64,000 nt of DNA from NCBI GenBank assembly GCA_963680875.1, contig OY804577.1, positions 106,403,906 through 106,467,905 on the forward strand, given 5' to 3'. The stretch's first letter is position 1; each line of letters opens with the position of its first letter. Positions 11,905-23,936 of the stretch are shown in pieces. A program made the position numbers and the translations under genes. The notes under the pieces were generated by a model. It did not search any database. It was not told the DNA's origin and worked only from the letters and a program-made list of their open reading frames with translations. Source of the stretch: Bathymodiolus brooksi. Its lineage: Eukaryota; Mollusca; Bivalvia; Mytilida; Modiolidae.

Positions 11905-12130
11905 ACTTATTAACAAAACTAAGGTTCTCCTCCTTCAGGCATAGATGACCTTAACCGAATTTGACTATCCTGTTTAGGCTCTTTGGTTTTATTGCTCCGA
12001 AAACTTTAAATTATTTGGCTTTCCAATAATTAGATTTTGAGCGTACCTGATGAAGGTTATTCCAGAACACGTCGTGCGTACTAAGTTTGATATCTACGTT
12101 GTTATTGTTGTTAAACAACATTAATCAGTC
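11905..12130 (+). repeat. Rep-B, full-length-looking copy
   Basis: Reads 'acaaaactaaggttctcctcc', 'gatgacctta', 'atcctgtttaggctctttgg', 'ctttccaataattagatttt', 'gagcgtacctgatgaaggtt', 'cacgtcgtgcgtacta', 'gatatctacgtt' and a 'gttaaacaacattaatcagt' tail. It is the best copy for defining Rep-B here. Confidence 0.8.
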
Positions 12131-13050
12131 AATATAATAATGGATATGGCTTACATATACTGTTCACACCTCCGCTTGTTTGTTTGTTGTTATTGTCTTA
12201 GACTGACGTATAAACCATAAGAAAAAGGTGATAAACATTACATTGCACAATTTCACTTCTTACAAACTTGAAAGATTTATTGATCGATGGTATTTCATTA
12301 AATGTAAATTTCACCTTGGAAAGTTGTATTACTTATAGAAAAACCTAATATATCGATACAATTGTGACGATATTTGCATATTTGAAATAGATTCTCACTA
12401 CGGGTTTAAATTGCCTGTATAATGGTCTACGTGACGTGAGTTATGCACTTGAAGCCTAAAACATTAAAATCAGAAGTTGTGATTGTTTTATGTTTTGTTT
12501 TGACTAATTGCTGAAACTTCTGCGATTATATTTATCTTACGAAAAAATGTATTTTGACAGCATGTGGTAGGATAGGCTGAGAAAAGAACAATGTATAACC
12601 CACTGAATCATGTCCAGTCATTCGTATGCAGGAATAAACATCGTTAGCTATCACTTATGATACTGAATAACAATATTATTTGTATATAATATATATTGTA
12701 TAGACAGACTGTATGGAGTTCTTACGCATTAGAATGATTTTTTTAAAACGTCCAGACTTGCTTGTGTTCTTGTATTCAGTAATCTTTTCTGAAACAGTTG
12801 GTACCAGTGGTAGAACTAGAGATTTGTTTTGATGGTGCTTTGTAAATATTTCTTCTTAGCACCGACGTGTGTGCATTTGTATTAAACTCTGTCAGATTGT
12901 ATCAGATATACCTTTAATAGTGCTATTTTCAGATTTCACTATCATTGTATTAAATATTTAATTGAATGTTTATTCATGTATAAGTAGATATCTAATTCAG
13001 TACGAACTATGCGTTATCTTTCCAGAACATCTGTTAGTGGGGTTCGTGTT
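12131..13050. other. intergenic, nothing recognised
   Basis: AT-rich sequence without a recognisable open frame or repeat copy, apart from simple 'atataatatatatt' near 12683-12697. Confidence 0.4.
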
Positions 13051-13182
13051 ATTTGATATTGTTGTATTCTGTTGGTTGTTTTCTGGATCTTTGTTTGTCT
13101 TTTTGTCCTTTTTCTTTTGGCCATTTTGTTTTCTGTCCTTCTTCGGATTTTTATTACCCTTTGGTATCTTCAAACATTTCTT
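13051..13182 (+). repeat. Rep-A copy
   Basis: 'ttctggatctttgtttgtc', 'tttcttttggccattttg', 'ttctgtccttcttcgga' and 'tttggtatcttcaaac' match Rep-A. A 'gttaaacaacattcagtcaa' tail of a different retroelement follows at 13349-13375. Confidence 0.75.
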
Positions 13183-13762
13183 AAGAAAACGTTTTCCATA
13201 TCTATCCATTATCCCTTTGTATCTGACAGCCATTTCACAAGTCCATAGACCCTCCCCCACAGCTACGTTTTATTTACACGGTTTATGTTTTTTTGTAGAT
13301 ATCTCCTAGTAATGAATACATGCATAATCGATGCATAACTCAGTAGATGTTAAACAACATTCAGTCAATCAATCTCATTTTTTTTTATCGGAATCCATGT
13401 TGTCCGCACTTCTGTTCATTTTGTTTTATGTTGTGTTGAAATTGTTGTGCCTGGATAATGATTTTAGTTTTTGTAGTTAACAATTACTTTAGACAAACAT
13501 ACTTGTATTCGTCTCATTGCATTTAATACATTCTCTATTAAGCCTGTAGCCATAAGAAATGTTGGCATCTGACATTCGTGTTGTCAGATTCTATACATCT
13601 AATAGTCCAACATCTTGCATATCGGCTTTACACATGATGCTACAAAAGATGAGACAATCATTTTTACACGGAGGTACATGTATCTTATATATAACATTAC
13701 ATTGTTGTCATTAATGTACGATGTACGATACATAGAAATTATATATATAAAAGATGTACAGT

Positions 13763-14010
13763 GGCCGTCGTGGCCGTGATCGAATGATTTATAACTACCT
13801 ATGCAACCAGTGCATGTCACCACTGATGTTGTGAGTTCGAATCTCGATCAGGACGAGGTGTACAGCATTACGTGATAAAGTTTGTCTGTGACTTGCGACA
13901 GGTCGGTGGTTTTCTCCGTGTCCTCCGGTTTCCTCCCTCAATAAAACTGACCGCCACGATATAGGTGAAATATTGTTGAAAGTGGCGTTAAAAACCATAA
14001 AACAATCAAA
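13763..14010 (+). mobile_element. SINE-1, near full-length
   Basis: Structure of SINE-1 as seen here: a tRNA-like head with an A-box-like region ('gtcgtggccgtgatcgaatg', normally with 'tggtagttgg') and B box 'gagttcgaatctc' near 13830; a linker 'gataaagtttgtctgtgact'; a central domain 'ggtcggtggttttctccg', 'ataaaactgaccgccacgat'; and a 3' end 'attgttgaaagtggcgttaa' followed by a short A/C-rich tail. I recall such SINEs with a conserved central domain as widespread in bivalves. They are polymerase III-type and non-autonomous. Confidence 0.88.
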
Positions 14011-14273
14011 CATCAATGTCATCGATGAAGATGACTTAAGCATGAACTAACTGTATATAAGACATTTTGATAATTAAATCCAATGATTTTTCCAATTATC
14101 TTTATTCGTTATCTTTCTCACTGTGCCTTCAGGCTAAATAATATGTGATGGAGATCCGTTTCTATAATTGACTTCTTCAACTTGTTAGATCAGATAAATC
14201 ATCAATAATGTAATAACTGTAGTTCTATTAGATTAAATGATATATTATAGCAGACAACACTAAAAGAGTTATA

Positions 14274-14614
14274 CAGTGAAACCTGTCTAAATCGAACCCT
14301 TAGTAAACCAAAAACCTGTCTAAATCGAACCCTTAGTAAACCCAAAACTGTCTAAATCGAACCCTTAGTAAACCAAAAACCTGTCTAAACCGAACCCTTA
14401 GTAAACCAAAAACCTGTCTAAACCGAGCCCTTAGTAAACCAAAAACCTGTCTAAACCGAACCCTTAGTAAACCAAACACCTGTCTAAGCCAGATAGACTT
14501 GACAATCCCATATGCTAAATGTCTATGTAATTTGAGCCTGTGTAAACCAAACACCTGTCTAAAGTGCACAAATTCTTCAATTCCAAAGGGGTTCGGTGTA
14601 GACAGGTTTTACTG
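14274..14614. mobile_element. mariner-type MITE with internal 33-bp array
   Basis: Terminal inverted repeats 'cagtgaaacctgtctaa' (14274) and 'gacaggttttactg' (ending 14614) are flanked by TA on both sides (14272-14273 and 14615-14616), the target preference of Tc1/mariner elements. Inside, 14282 to about 14490, a ~33 bp unit ('cctgtctaaatcgaaccctt' plus 'agtaaaccaaaa') is repeated about six times; its start is the TIR sequence itself. Confidence 0.8.
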
Positions 14615-14619
14615 TACAC

Positions 14620-15360
14620 TGATTCAACAATAGTGGGATTGACTCGTAATCTCTCTGGTTCATACGCCTACCTCGATCCCATTCAAATATGGCGGGTAAA
14701 ACTCATCCAATTACATAGAATCTTAATATAGTTTTAGTTCATGACACTGATGTATCCAAAACGCGAAAGTTAATCTTATTGACAGGCAAAGTTAATTGTA
14801 TCTCATTGTACATTTATTAGGACTTTTTAGTATATTTCATATTGATCTACTTCTTAGAAAACGTGTTCTTAATTTCACAAAATAGCATGTCGAAATTGAC
14901 CAAATCACGAATTTTCATGAAAAAATCATTTGTCAATCCCTACTGTATCGTATTCCCTTAACAGAAATGCAGTAAGCTTGGTAATGTAAAATAATTAGCA
15001 AGTTGTTCTGGACATGAAGCGTTTTAGTCTCAATAAAGAAATGCCATTATCTCATACACATTGATACATTTCTCCATTAAATAGTCTATAGGGACATGCC
15101 ATCACATCTTGTTCCATTGAATAATGTTTGCTTTGGTTGAGACAGTATTAGTTCACTACTGCAAGAATGAAATAGAAAATATTCTAGCCTTTCAAGCTTT
15201 CAATCTTTGCTGAAATCTTATTATTGTCCTGTTCTCAACCTGTATTCGTCTTTTTCCTTTCACGTTTTGATCGTCAAATCACAAATATGTAATATTTCAT
15301 TCACATTTAATAATTTAATAAACTATATCGTAGGTTATTATGTATAGTTATCTGTGTATT
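14620..15360. other. intergenic, nothing recognised
   Basis: No open frame with protein similarity and no recognised repeat copy. Confidence 0.4.
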
Positions 15361-15366
15361 TCCTTC

Positions 15367-15558
15367 TTATGTTGTCACCACTTATGTTGTAAATTCGAAT
15401 ATCGCTCATGGCGATACAACTTTATGTGATAAAGTTTGTCAGTGACTTGCGACAATTCGGTGGTTTTCTTCGAGTGCTCCTGTTTCATCCAACAATAAAA
15501 CTGATCGCCACGATATAACTGAAATACTGTTGAATGTGACGTTAAACACCATAACCCC
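15367..15558 (+). mobile_element. SINE-1, 5'-truncated
   Basis: Starts within the head near the B box ('aaattcgaatatcgc'), then has the linker, central domain ('ataaaactgatcgccacgat') and end 'gacgttaaacaccataac'. Confidence 0.85.
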
Positions 15559-15956
15559 TCCATTTTATATTGTAAGTGGTATTGCTTAGCGGTTGGATAA
15601 ATATAATGAACGATTCCGTCACAGAAATCGCTCACATGATACAAAACTGTTATACCAGTATCACCATATATTGTTCCTGTTACAAGACAGTATGTGTATC
15701 TTCGCCAGCTGTTTAATGGTGTCCTCTTAATATGTGACACGTGGGTGAAGACATTGTGATATGTATTCTCACGTGATTAACCTCTATAATGATGGATAGA
15801 GTTGTCGGCCTTTTGTACAATCTCCTATGTTAACTGTTGATATTGCTATGTTCAAATGATTTTGGTCAGGTTTATACAGTGCAACATCAAGGACTATTTC
15901 AGAAGCTTTAATAAAGACATATATCTCAGAAAACCGTTGAAATTTACCGTTGTATA

Positions 15957-16246
15957 GGAGAATTTCCAAGTAACTCTCCATTCCTTAAAAATAATGGAGC
16001 GAGGCCCATTGTTTTTAAGGAATGGAGAGATACGAGGACATTCTCCAACTTAAAATCCACCCATTGTACTTTATTAATTTGATTAATTATTAATCTTGTA
16101 ACAAAGAAAAGTCTGTATATAATATTTAAAGTACAAAGTATTAAATTGTTTGCCCGTTGTGGGACCTTAAAAGTACAAAGAGAACAATAACTCTCCATTC
16201 CTTAAAAATAATGGAGAGTTTTGACAATAGATTTACATCACAGGGG
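15957..16246 (-). mobile_element. small element HP2 with repeated 'ctctccattccttaaaaat' hairpins, copy 1
   Basis: Each end carries a small hairpin: 'ctctccattccttaaaaata' / 'tttttaaggaatggagag' at 15976-16029, and the half site again at 16191-16220. The core includes 'aaaatccacccattgtactt' and 'cttgtaacaaagaaaag'. It is the reverse complement of the element nested at 53879-54130, but keeps about 40 bp (around 16130-16170) that the other lacks. The open frame across it is a by-product of the repeat. Confidence 0.8.
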
Positions 16247-16378
16247 GATTTTAAAAATTATTAATCACCAGTTTAGCAATATGATTACTACAGTTAATTG
16301 ATTGATTTATTGTTTTTAACATCAAATATGTACTATTTCAGTTATATTCATGTCCAGACTAGTATTAAAAACAATATA

Positions 16379-16558
16379 CAGTCAAACCTGTATTAAGAGG
16401 ACACATTTGGGACTAAGAAAAAGTGGTATTTTAAGACAGGTGATCTTTTAAAAGAGGTTCAATAACATATGAAATTGTCTATGACAGGGCAAGAAAATGG
16501 TGACTTTTTAATACAGGTTACTGCTTAATAGAGGCGACCGCACGGGCAGGTTTGAATG
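16379..16558. mobile_element. 180-bp MITE, TA target
   Basis: Ends 'cagtcaaacctgtatta' (16379) and 'gggcaggtttgaatg' (to 16558) are inverted and flanked by TA (16377-16378 and 16559-16560). Inside are palindromic 'attaagaggaca' / 'ttaatagaggcga' style repeats. No protein. Confidence 0.7.
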
Positions 16559-16664
16559 TATATTGTAGATGAAAGGTTGCTCTGAGATGAACATAGGGAT
16601 GAATGTTTAATTGTCAAAGGTAAAAGGAGGAATAAAAGAGTATATATCAAGATTAGTGAACACG

Positions 16665-16835
16665 AGGCATTTATTGAATTACCTTCATCAGGTACGATCA
16701 AAGCCTAAATATTTGAAACCCAAATAATTTAAAAATCTTTGGGAGCAAGAAAACCAAAGGCCTAAACAGAATAGCCAAAATCGTCTAAGGTTACCTATGT
16801 ATATAGCTATGCCTCAGGGAGGAATACCTTAGTTT
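16665..16835 (-). repeat. Rep-B copy, reverse
   Basis: 'accttcatcaggtacgatca', 'tttgggagcaagaaaaccaa', 'cctaaacagaatagcca' and 'aggttacctatg' are the reverse of Rep-B. Confidence 0.8.
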
Positions 16836-16840
16836 TAATT

Positions 16841-17375
16841 AAGAAATAAATCATGGAAGCCAGAATGTGTTTTGAGCTTTAACATGGGTTGGAGGATATT
16901 AGTATTTTATCCCGAGTCGGAGGCTTCAATGAATTATTTCTTTTCTGATATGTCTAACAGTATAAATACGGTAGTAAGCTTTGATTGGAAGACGGTAATT
17001 TATATTTATTTTTGCGGACAATGTCGCACACAATTTATGCTGCCAAAAGACGATAATTCATCAACATGTACTTTTACGACGGGAAAGTCAGTCACATATA
17101 CTTTTACGACGGGAAAGTCAGTCGTATTGATGGGGCATCCGTAACAATAATATTGTGTTTGCATGTTTTAATTGCACTTCGCATAGTATTAATTTTAGAT
17201 ATGTTGATTATTTTCAGTGAATATAGATGTTTAAAATGTTAACAACGGTGTAAATATTTTTATTTTGCGATTTTATCACCTGGCTTAAATGTGTACCACG
17301 CATGTGCTAATGAGAATTTGTCATCGGGTTGATCGCTTGTTTGTTTGCAAAGCGAAAGAAGGACGTCATGTTAGA
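16841..17375 (+). mobile_element. HP1 family, copy 2 (long body, right hairpin arm lost)
   Basis: The left arm 'aagaaataaatcatggaagc' and 'tttatcccgag' are present, but the right hairpin arm is reduced to 'ttcaatgaattatttc'. The body is longer than in the other two copies: between 'aatttatgctgcca' (17031) and 'gcatgtgctaatgaga' (17305) it keeps ~240 bp, including a direct duplication of 'cttttacgacgggaaagtca' at 17071 and 17100. It may be closest to the full element. Confidence 0.75.
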
Positions 17376-17663
17376 ATACTATATAGATGATACTTTATAA
17401 ATCATGTGAGCGCCGAAGCACTGACTACTGTGTGGATGATACCATCGGGAACTAATAGGACATAGGATCGGAAACGTTTGTCTTGCAACGAACAGCAAAC
17501 TACCTACTGAGCTGTTACCTATTACAAATGTGGAGGTTATTGCAGTTTTCTTACGTGCAAGAAGATTAGCATTACACAAACACAAAGAAATCATTAAAGT
17601 CGCGTCAGTTGAGTCTTTGAATCGCCAGGTACAGCTACTGGAAGTTCCTTTCAGGGGTATTTA

Positions 17664-17905
17664 TGGTGTTTAACCCCACTTTATACAATATTTCAGTTAT
17701 ATAGTGACGATCAGCTTTATTGGTGAAGGAAACCAGAGTACCCGGAGAAAACCACCGACCTGCCGCTAGTCAATGACAAACTTTATCACATGTTGTATCG
17801 AATGCACCTCGCCATGAGCGGCGTTCGAGCACTTTAGTGGTGATAGGCACTGATTGCATAGGTAGTCATAAATTGAACCAACATACGATCACGACAATGA
17901 TGGTT
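17664..17905 (-). mobile_element. SINE-1, near full-length, reverse
   Basis: Minus-strand order: tRNA-like head ('tatgattgttggttcaattt'-like near 17890, degenerate B box near 17830), linker, central domain ('ggagaaaaccaccgacctg' on the plus strand at 17744), and the end 'ggtgtttaaccccact' at 17666. The A and B boxes are mutated. Confidence 0.85.
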
Positions 17906-18479
17906 TTACCACGAATAAGTTGTTATTATTAGCTTGGTAGAATAAACCGATCTATAAAATGAAACAAACGTATCTACCAATAAATAGCAATTTTACGATA
18001 AACAATTTATTAGAAATACAGTCTTGTTCTAAGTAGGCTGTAATACAGCGTTAATAGATCACATCCCATTATCACATAATACTCCAAGTAGACGAAATAA
18101 CTGATATATAATGGGACTAAAATAATACAAAATATATCAACGAGGTATTGGAATGTCTATTAGGTGGGCTACATTTGTTTTTGTCAGCCATCAATATGCG
18201 ACATGTCGTCTAGAAATCTTAAAAGCCTATTATATTCTATCAATTGATTATGGCTTCAGATCCCACATTTACTTGACTGAATATTTTTTCAACTGGGTAA
18301 TATTTGCTAAATGATTGCGTGTGCTAGAGTGACTTGTCACTACACGCCCGCGTTGACTGGAATTTCGCGTTACTGTAATAGCATTCATTGAAAAAACTCG
18401 TTACTCTAGTATACACGACCATAGTGATAAATTAACGTGCTTTAGGCTTCCTCCTTCATTGAATATAAAATGATGTTGC

Positions 18480-18725
18480 CTTACTTCTGTTTTTATCCTT
18501 ATGGTACTGCCTCCACGGTGTAATAATTGGTTACTTCGCCTCGGACGTCGTTTGTTCAGTTCCCACTCGGGTCTTGTCAGGACTAAAGAGGTGGTATTTG
18601 TTGCTTCTACGCTAAGCACACAGTATTTCGGTGTTAGAGAAATGACTGTTTGACCAGGAATCAAGTGTCGGAGTGAATCGACATGTCTATCTACAAACTG
18701 TCTTTTTACTATACTAGCTGTCTAA
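18480..18725 (+). mobile_element. possible SINE-2 relative
   Basis: 'cctccacggtgtaataattgg' followed by 'gttcagttcccactcgggtc' and 'ttgttgcttctacgctaagc' has the same layout as the tRNA-headed unit at 55118: tRNA-like box A region, B-box-like 'gttcagttccc', then 'gctgcttctccgctaag'. Similarity is partial and was judged by eye. Confidence 0.4.
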
Positions 18726-18737
18726 TATATAACATTT

Positions 18738-18800
18738 GTTCACGCCACGATATAGCTGAAATAATACTACAGTTGGAGTTAAACACCAATCAATCATTGT
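18738..18800 (+). mobile_element. SINE-1 3'-end scrap
   Basis: 'gccacgatatagctgaaata' and 'gttggagttaaacaccaatc' match the last ~60 bp of SINE-1. Confidence 0.65.
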
Positions 18801-19530
18801 CACAAAATATATCCAACTAAACATGTTAGTCTAACGCAAAACAGACACCATCATGATCATATTAGCTAACCTGTGTCCTTTTTTTTCTCATGGGATACTG
18901 CATAATATGATGGTTGCTGGGGAATTAGATAAGCTTTTCTCACTTTTGAGACAGACCAGTTCCTATTTTTAGCGATGTGAAATTTTCTTATCTTGCACTA
19001 GTGCAAGACAAAAAAATCACGTGCGTTTTACCGGCAAATGCATGCTGTACAGTTTATGTCAACTGCCCCCCAATTCTCCATGCTTTTCCTTTTTAAAATA
19101 AACAATTAACCACGATTCTACTACATAAGTATTTTTAAATTCATTTATGTATTATATTCTGCTAGCTAACGTGCACCTTTCGCGGTGTTTGATTCTTTTT
19201 TCAGGCTCTCTTCCAGTCAATGTTTGTTTACTTTGAGTAAATAATAGAGTGCTCTCCCTTGTTAGTAACTAACGTAAAGAAAGAAATTACCTCCCTTTGA
19301 CCAAATTCAAATATTTTTTTTACAGGTATTTATCTCTGTTGTAGTAACATTTATAATATATTTATTAAATACATTGTACTTTATGATGAAATACATTTGA
19401 AATACTGCCGAGATACGGTTGCATATGGATAAATCGAATATTTACTTTAGCAATGGAAAAATAAATTGCGGGAAAACGCTCGATGGAATGGAAACAAAAA
19501 CAATTAGGTGTTTAGTGAGAAATAAAATCA

Positions 19531-19681
19531 AACACCGGAAAAAGTACAAGATAGGGAAATCTCCGACACCCTTGGGTAAGATTACAATCGTTCTCTAATT
19601 CGGCAAGCCTCGTAAAGAGAAAGATTGAAATCTTACCCTCGGGTGTCGGAGATTTCCCTATCTTGTACTCTCCTCGGTGTT
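19531..19681. repeat. long hairpin, ~50-bp arms
   Basis: The left arm 'aacaccgg...gtacaagatagggaaatctc' plus 'cgacacccttgggtaaga' (19531-19583) is matched by 'tcttaccctcgggtgtcg', 'gagatttccctatcttgtac' and 'ctcggtgtt' (19629-19681). The loop contains 'ggcaagcctcgtaaagaga'. Confidence 0.85.
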
Positions 19682-19842
19682 AGATTCTATATGTCTCACA
19701 TCCCATTCCTTAGCAACAATTATACTACAAGTGCTACATGCGAGAAAAAGGTATCAACCATTATTATTGTTACGAGTCTAAAGTATCTCACACGCTTTCA
19801 TAAGGGTGAACGATATATAGTATCTCACTCGCTCGCTCCTTT

Positions 19843-20100
19843 AGGGGACGTCGTGGTCGTGATCCTATGGTAGTTGGATTTACAACTACCTGTGCAATGA
19901 ATGCCTATTATCACTAAAGTTGTGAGTTAATTTTGAACTCCGTTCATGACAAGGTGTACTCGATGCAGCATTATGTGATAATGTTTGTCAGTAACTCTCG
20001 ACAGGTCTGTGGTTTTCTCCAGGTACTCCAATAAAACTGACTGCCGCGATATAACTGAAATATTGTTGAAAGTAGCGTTAAACACTATAAACGAAACAAA
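19843..20100 (+). mobile_element. SINE-1, near full-length
   Basis: The A-box-like 'tatggtagttggatttacaa' at 19868 is well preserved; the B box is interrupted ('gagttaattttgaactcc'). The central domain is shortened, and the end is 'gttgaaagtagcgttaaaca' with an A-rich tail. Confidence 0.85.
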
Positions 20101-20803
20101 ACCACTCGTTCCTTTCTTATTAGAATTCATCGCGTCAAATACTCATATTTTGTTCTTATCTTTTTCTGTTGTATATTACGTTAACAATCAGACACTGAAT
20201 ACCGTTCCACGGAAAACAAGTAAATACGAATGTGTTAAAGGTTTGGACGACTTCTTCGGCTGACATAAATATATCTTGGCTTTTCGACTAAATATATTAA
20301 CAATCTACTTTAAAGATATTTAGATCTTGCAATATTACTAAAATGTTGTGTTGTTGTGTCTTTGCCATTAACATGATTAATTTCATTACTTTCATGTCTA
20401 AATGAATTCGTAGCATTTTATTTTCATTTATTTGTCCATAATCTTTAATATTTAAATTATCTTATTAAATTATCTTACAAGTAGTTGTTAATTGGCTTTA
20501 TATAATATATGATCAAAGCAATATTAAATATTGATTTCAATATAATTGGTATTTCACATCATCTTTTTCCAATTTAACACTGATTTAGCACAGGTTATCA
20601 AAATGATAAATGCTGTTTAGTGAATGAATGACTTTATTCTTATAAAGCTATTGTAGAACATGGTTGTAGAGAAACTATAAATACTAGAATACAATATAAC
20701 AATATATGCATGATGTAACAAAGCAATTATCTTGGGAGACCTGACTTTCACATTAATATACATTTTTCTATAAATTTACACAATCTTCCTATTACAAAGC
20801 TAT
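20101..20803. other. intergenic, nothing recognised
   Basis: AT-rich, with no coding similarity and no clear repeat copy up to the start of the minisatellite. Confidence 0.4.
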
Positions 20804-20829
20804 TTGATGAATAAAATGAAAAACAAAAA

Positions 20830-23800
20830 ATACTACACTGTCGGAACAGTTCTAAAATACTACACTGTCGGAACAGTTCTAAAATACTACACTGTCGGAA
20901 CAGTTCTAAAATACTACACTGTCGGAACAGTTCCAAAATACTACACTGTCGGAACAGTTCTAAAATACTACACTGTCGGAACAGTTCCAAAATACTACAC
21001 TGTCGGAACAGTTCTAAAATACTACACTGTCGGTACAGTTCTAAAATACTACACTGTCGGAACAGTTCTAAAATACTACACTGTCGGAACAGTTCTAAAA
21101 TACTACACTGTCGGAACAGTTCTAAAATACTACACTGTCGGAACAGTTCTAAAATACTACACTGTCGGAACAGTTCCAAAATACTACACTGTCGGAACAG
21201 TTCTAAAATACTACACTGTCGGAACAGTTCCAAAATACTACACTGTCGGAACAGTTCTAAAATACTACACTGTCGGAACAGTTCTAAAATACTACACTGT
21301 CAGAACAGTTCTAAAATACCACACTGTCAGAACAGTTCTAAAATACTACACTGTCAGAACAGTTCTAAAATACTACACTGTCGGAACAGTTCTAAAATAC
21401 CACACTGTCGGAACAGTTCTAAAAGACCACACTGTCAGAACAGTTCTAAAATACCACACTGTCGGAAGAGTTCTAAAATACCACACTGTCGGAACAGTTC
21501 TAAAATACTACACTGTCGGAACAGTTCTAAAATACTACACTGTCGGAACAGTTCTAAAATACTACACTGTCGGAACAGTTCTAAAATACTACACTGTCGG
21601 AACAGTTCTAAAATACTACACTGTCGGAACAGTTCCAAAATACTACACTGTCGGAACAGTTCTAAAATACTACACGGTCGGAACAGTTCCAAAATACTAC
21701 ACTGTCGGAACAGTTCTAAAATACTACACTGTCGGAACAGTTCTAAAATACTACACTGTCAGAACAGTTCTAAAATACCACACTGTCAGAACAGTTCTAA
21801 AATACTACACTGTCAGAACAGTTCTAAAATACTACACTGTCGGAACAGTTCTAAAATACCACACTGTCGGAACAGTTCTAAAAGACCACACTGTCAGAAC
21901 AGTTCTAAAATACCACACTGTCGGAAGAGTTCTAAAATACCACACTGTCGGAACAGTTCTAAAATACTACACTGTCGGAACAGTTCTAAAATACTACACT
22001 GTCGGAACAGTTCTAAAATACTACACTGTCAGAACAGTTCTAAAATACCACACTGTCAGAACAGTTCTAAAATACTACACTGTCAGAACAGTTCTAAAAT
22101 ACTACACTGTCGGAACAGTTCTAAAATACCACACTGTCGGAACAGTTCTAAAAGACCACACTGTCAGAACAGTTCTAAAATACCACACTGTCGGAAGAGT
22201 TCTAAAATACCACACTGTCGGAACAGTTCTAAAATACTACACTGTCGGAACAGTTCTAAAATACTACACTGTCGGAACAGTTCTAAAATACTACACTGTC
22301 GGAACAGTTCTAAAATACTACACTGTCGGAACAGTTCTAAAATACTACACTGTCGGAACAGTTCTAAAATACTACACTGTCGGAACAGTTCTAAAATACT
22401 ACACTGTCGGAACAGTTCCAAAATACTACACTGTCGGAACAGTTCTAAAATACTACACTGTCGGAACAGTTCTAAAATACTACACTGTCAGAACAGTTCT
22501 AAAATACTACACTGTCAGAACAGTTCTAAAATACTACACTGTCAGAACAGTTCTAAAATACTACACTGTCGGAACAGTTCTAAAATACCACACTGTCGGA
22601 ACAGTTCTAAAAGACCACACTGTCAGAACAGTTCTAAAATACCACACTGTTGGAAGAGTTCTAAAATACCACACTGTCGGAACAGTTCTAAAATACTACA
22701 CTGTCGGAACAGTTCTAAAATACTACACTGTCAGAACAGTTCTAAAATACTACACTGTCGGAACAGTTCTAAAATACCACACTGTCGGAACAGTTCTAAA
22801 AGACCACACTGTCAGAACAGTTCTAAAATACCACACTGTCGGAAGAGTTCTAAAATACCACACTGTCGGAACAGTTCTAAAATACCACACTGTCGGAACA
22901 GTTCTAAAATACCACACTGTCGGAACAGTTCTAAAAGACCACACTGTCAGAACAGTTCTAAAATACCACACTGTCGGAAGAGTTCTAAAAGACCACACTG
23001 TCAGAACAGTTCTAAAATACCACACTGTCGGAACAGTTCTAAAATACTACACTGTCAGAACAGTTCTAAAATACTACACTGTCAGAACAGTTCTAAAATA
23101 CTACACTGTCAGAACAGTTCTAAAATACTACACTGTCGGAACAGTTCTAAAATACCACACTGTCGGAACAGTTCTAAAAGACCACACTGTCAGAACAGTT
23201 CTAAAATACCACACTGTCGGAACAGTTCTAAAATACTACACTGTCGGAACAGTTCCAAAATACTACACTGTCGGAACAGTTCTAAAATACTACACCGTCG
23301 GAACAGTTCTAAAATACTACACTGTCAGAACAGTTCTAAAATACCACACTGTCAGAACAGTTCTAAAATACTACACTGTCAGAACAGTTCTAAAATACTA
23401 CACTGTCGGAACAGTTCTAAAATACCACACTGTCGGAACAGTTCTAAAAGACCACACTGTCAGAACAGTTCTAAAATACCACACTGTCGGAAGAGTTCTA
23501 AAATACCACACTGTCGGAACAGTTCTAAAATACTACACTGTCGGAACAGTTCTAAAATACTACACTGTCAGAACAGTTCTAAAATACTACACTGTCGGAA
23601 CAGTTCTAAAATACCACACTGTCGGAACAGTTCTAAAAGACCACACTGTCAGAACAGTTCTAAAATACCACACTGTCGGAAGAGTTCTAAAATACCACAC
23701 TGTCGGAACAGTTCTAAAATACCACACTGTCGGAAGAGTTCTAAAAGACCACACTGTCAGAACAGTTCTAAAATACCACACTGTCGGAACAGTTCTAAAA

Positions 23801-23936
23801 TACCACACTGTCGGAACAGTTCTAAAATACCACACTGTCGGAACAGTTCTAAAAGACCACACTGTCAGAACAGTTCTAAAATACCACACTGTCGGAAGAG
23901 TTCTAAAATACCACACTGTCGGAACAGTTCTAAAAT
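20830..23936. repeat. 27-bp minisatellite, 115 units, higher-order structure
   Basis: The unit is 'tactacactgtcggaacagt' plus 'tctaaaa'. Because 27 is divisible by 3 and the unit lacks stops, an open frame runs through (20804-24055, repeat KYYTVGTVL), and its length gives exactly 115 units with no indel. Variation is concentrated at a few sites: tac/cac/gac, gga/aga, aca/aga and cta/cca. Only a few private changes are seen (for example 'tcggtac' near 21030, 'cacggtc' near 21674, 'gttggaag' near 22649, 'caccgtc' near 23293). An 8-unit block (216 bp) of variant types recurs several times, a higher-order repeat. Each unit holds the inverted repeat actgt-cgga-acagt. The flanks are Rep-C-like. Antisense open frames are shadows. 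Confidence 0.97.

Noticed and set aside
13763..14010. tRNA gene at SINE heads (also 25488, 26231, 55118)
   Set aside because: A and B boxes are present, but the sequence does not fold to a full cloverleaf and continues into a SINE body shared by many copies.
20830..23936. CRISPR-like array
   Set aside because: Units are contiguous with no unique spacers, in a eukaryotic context.
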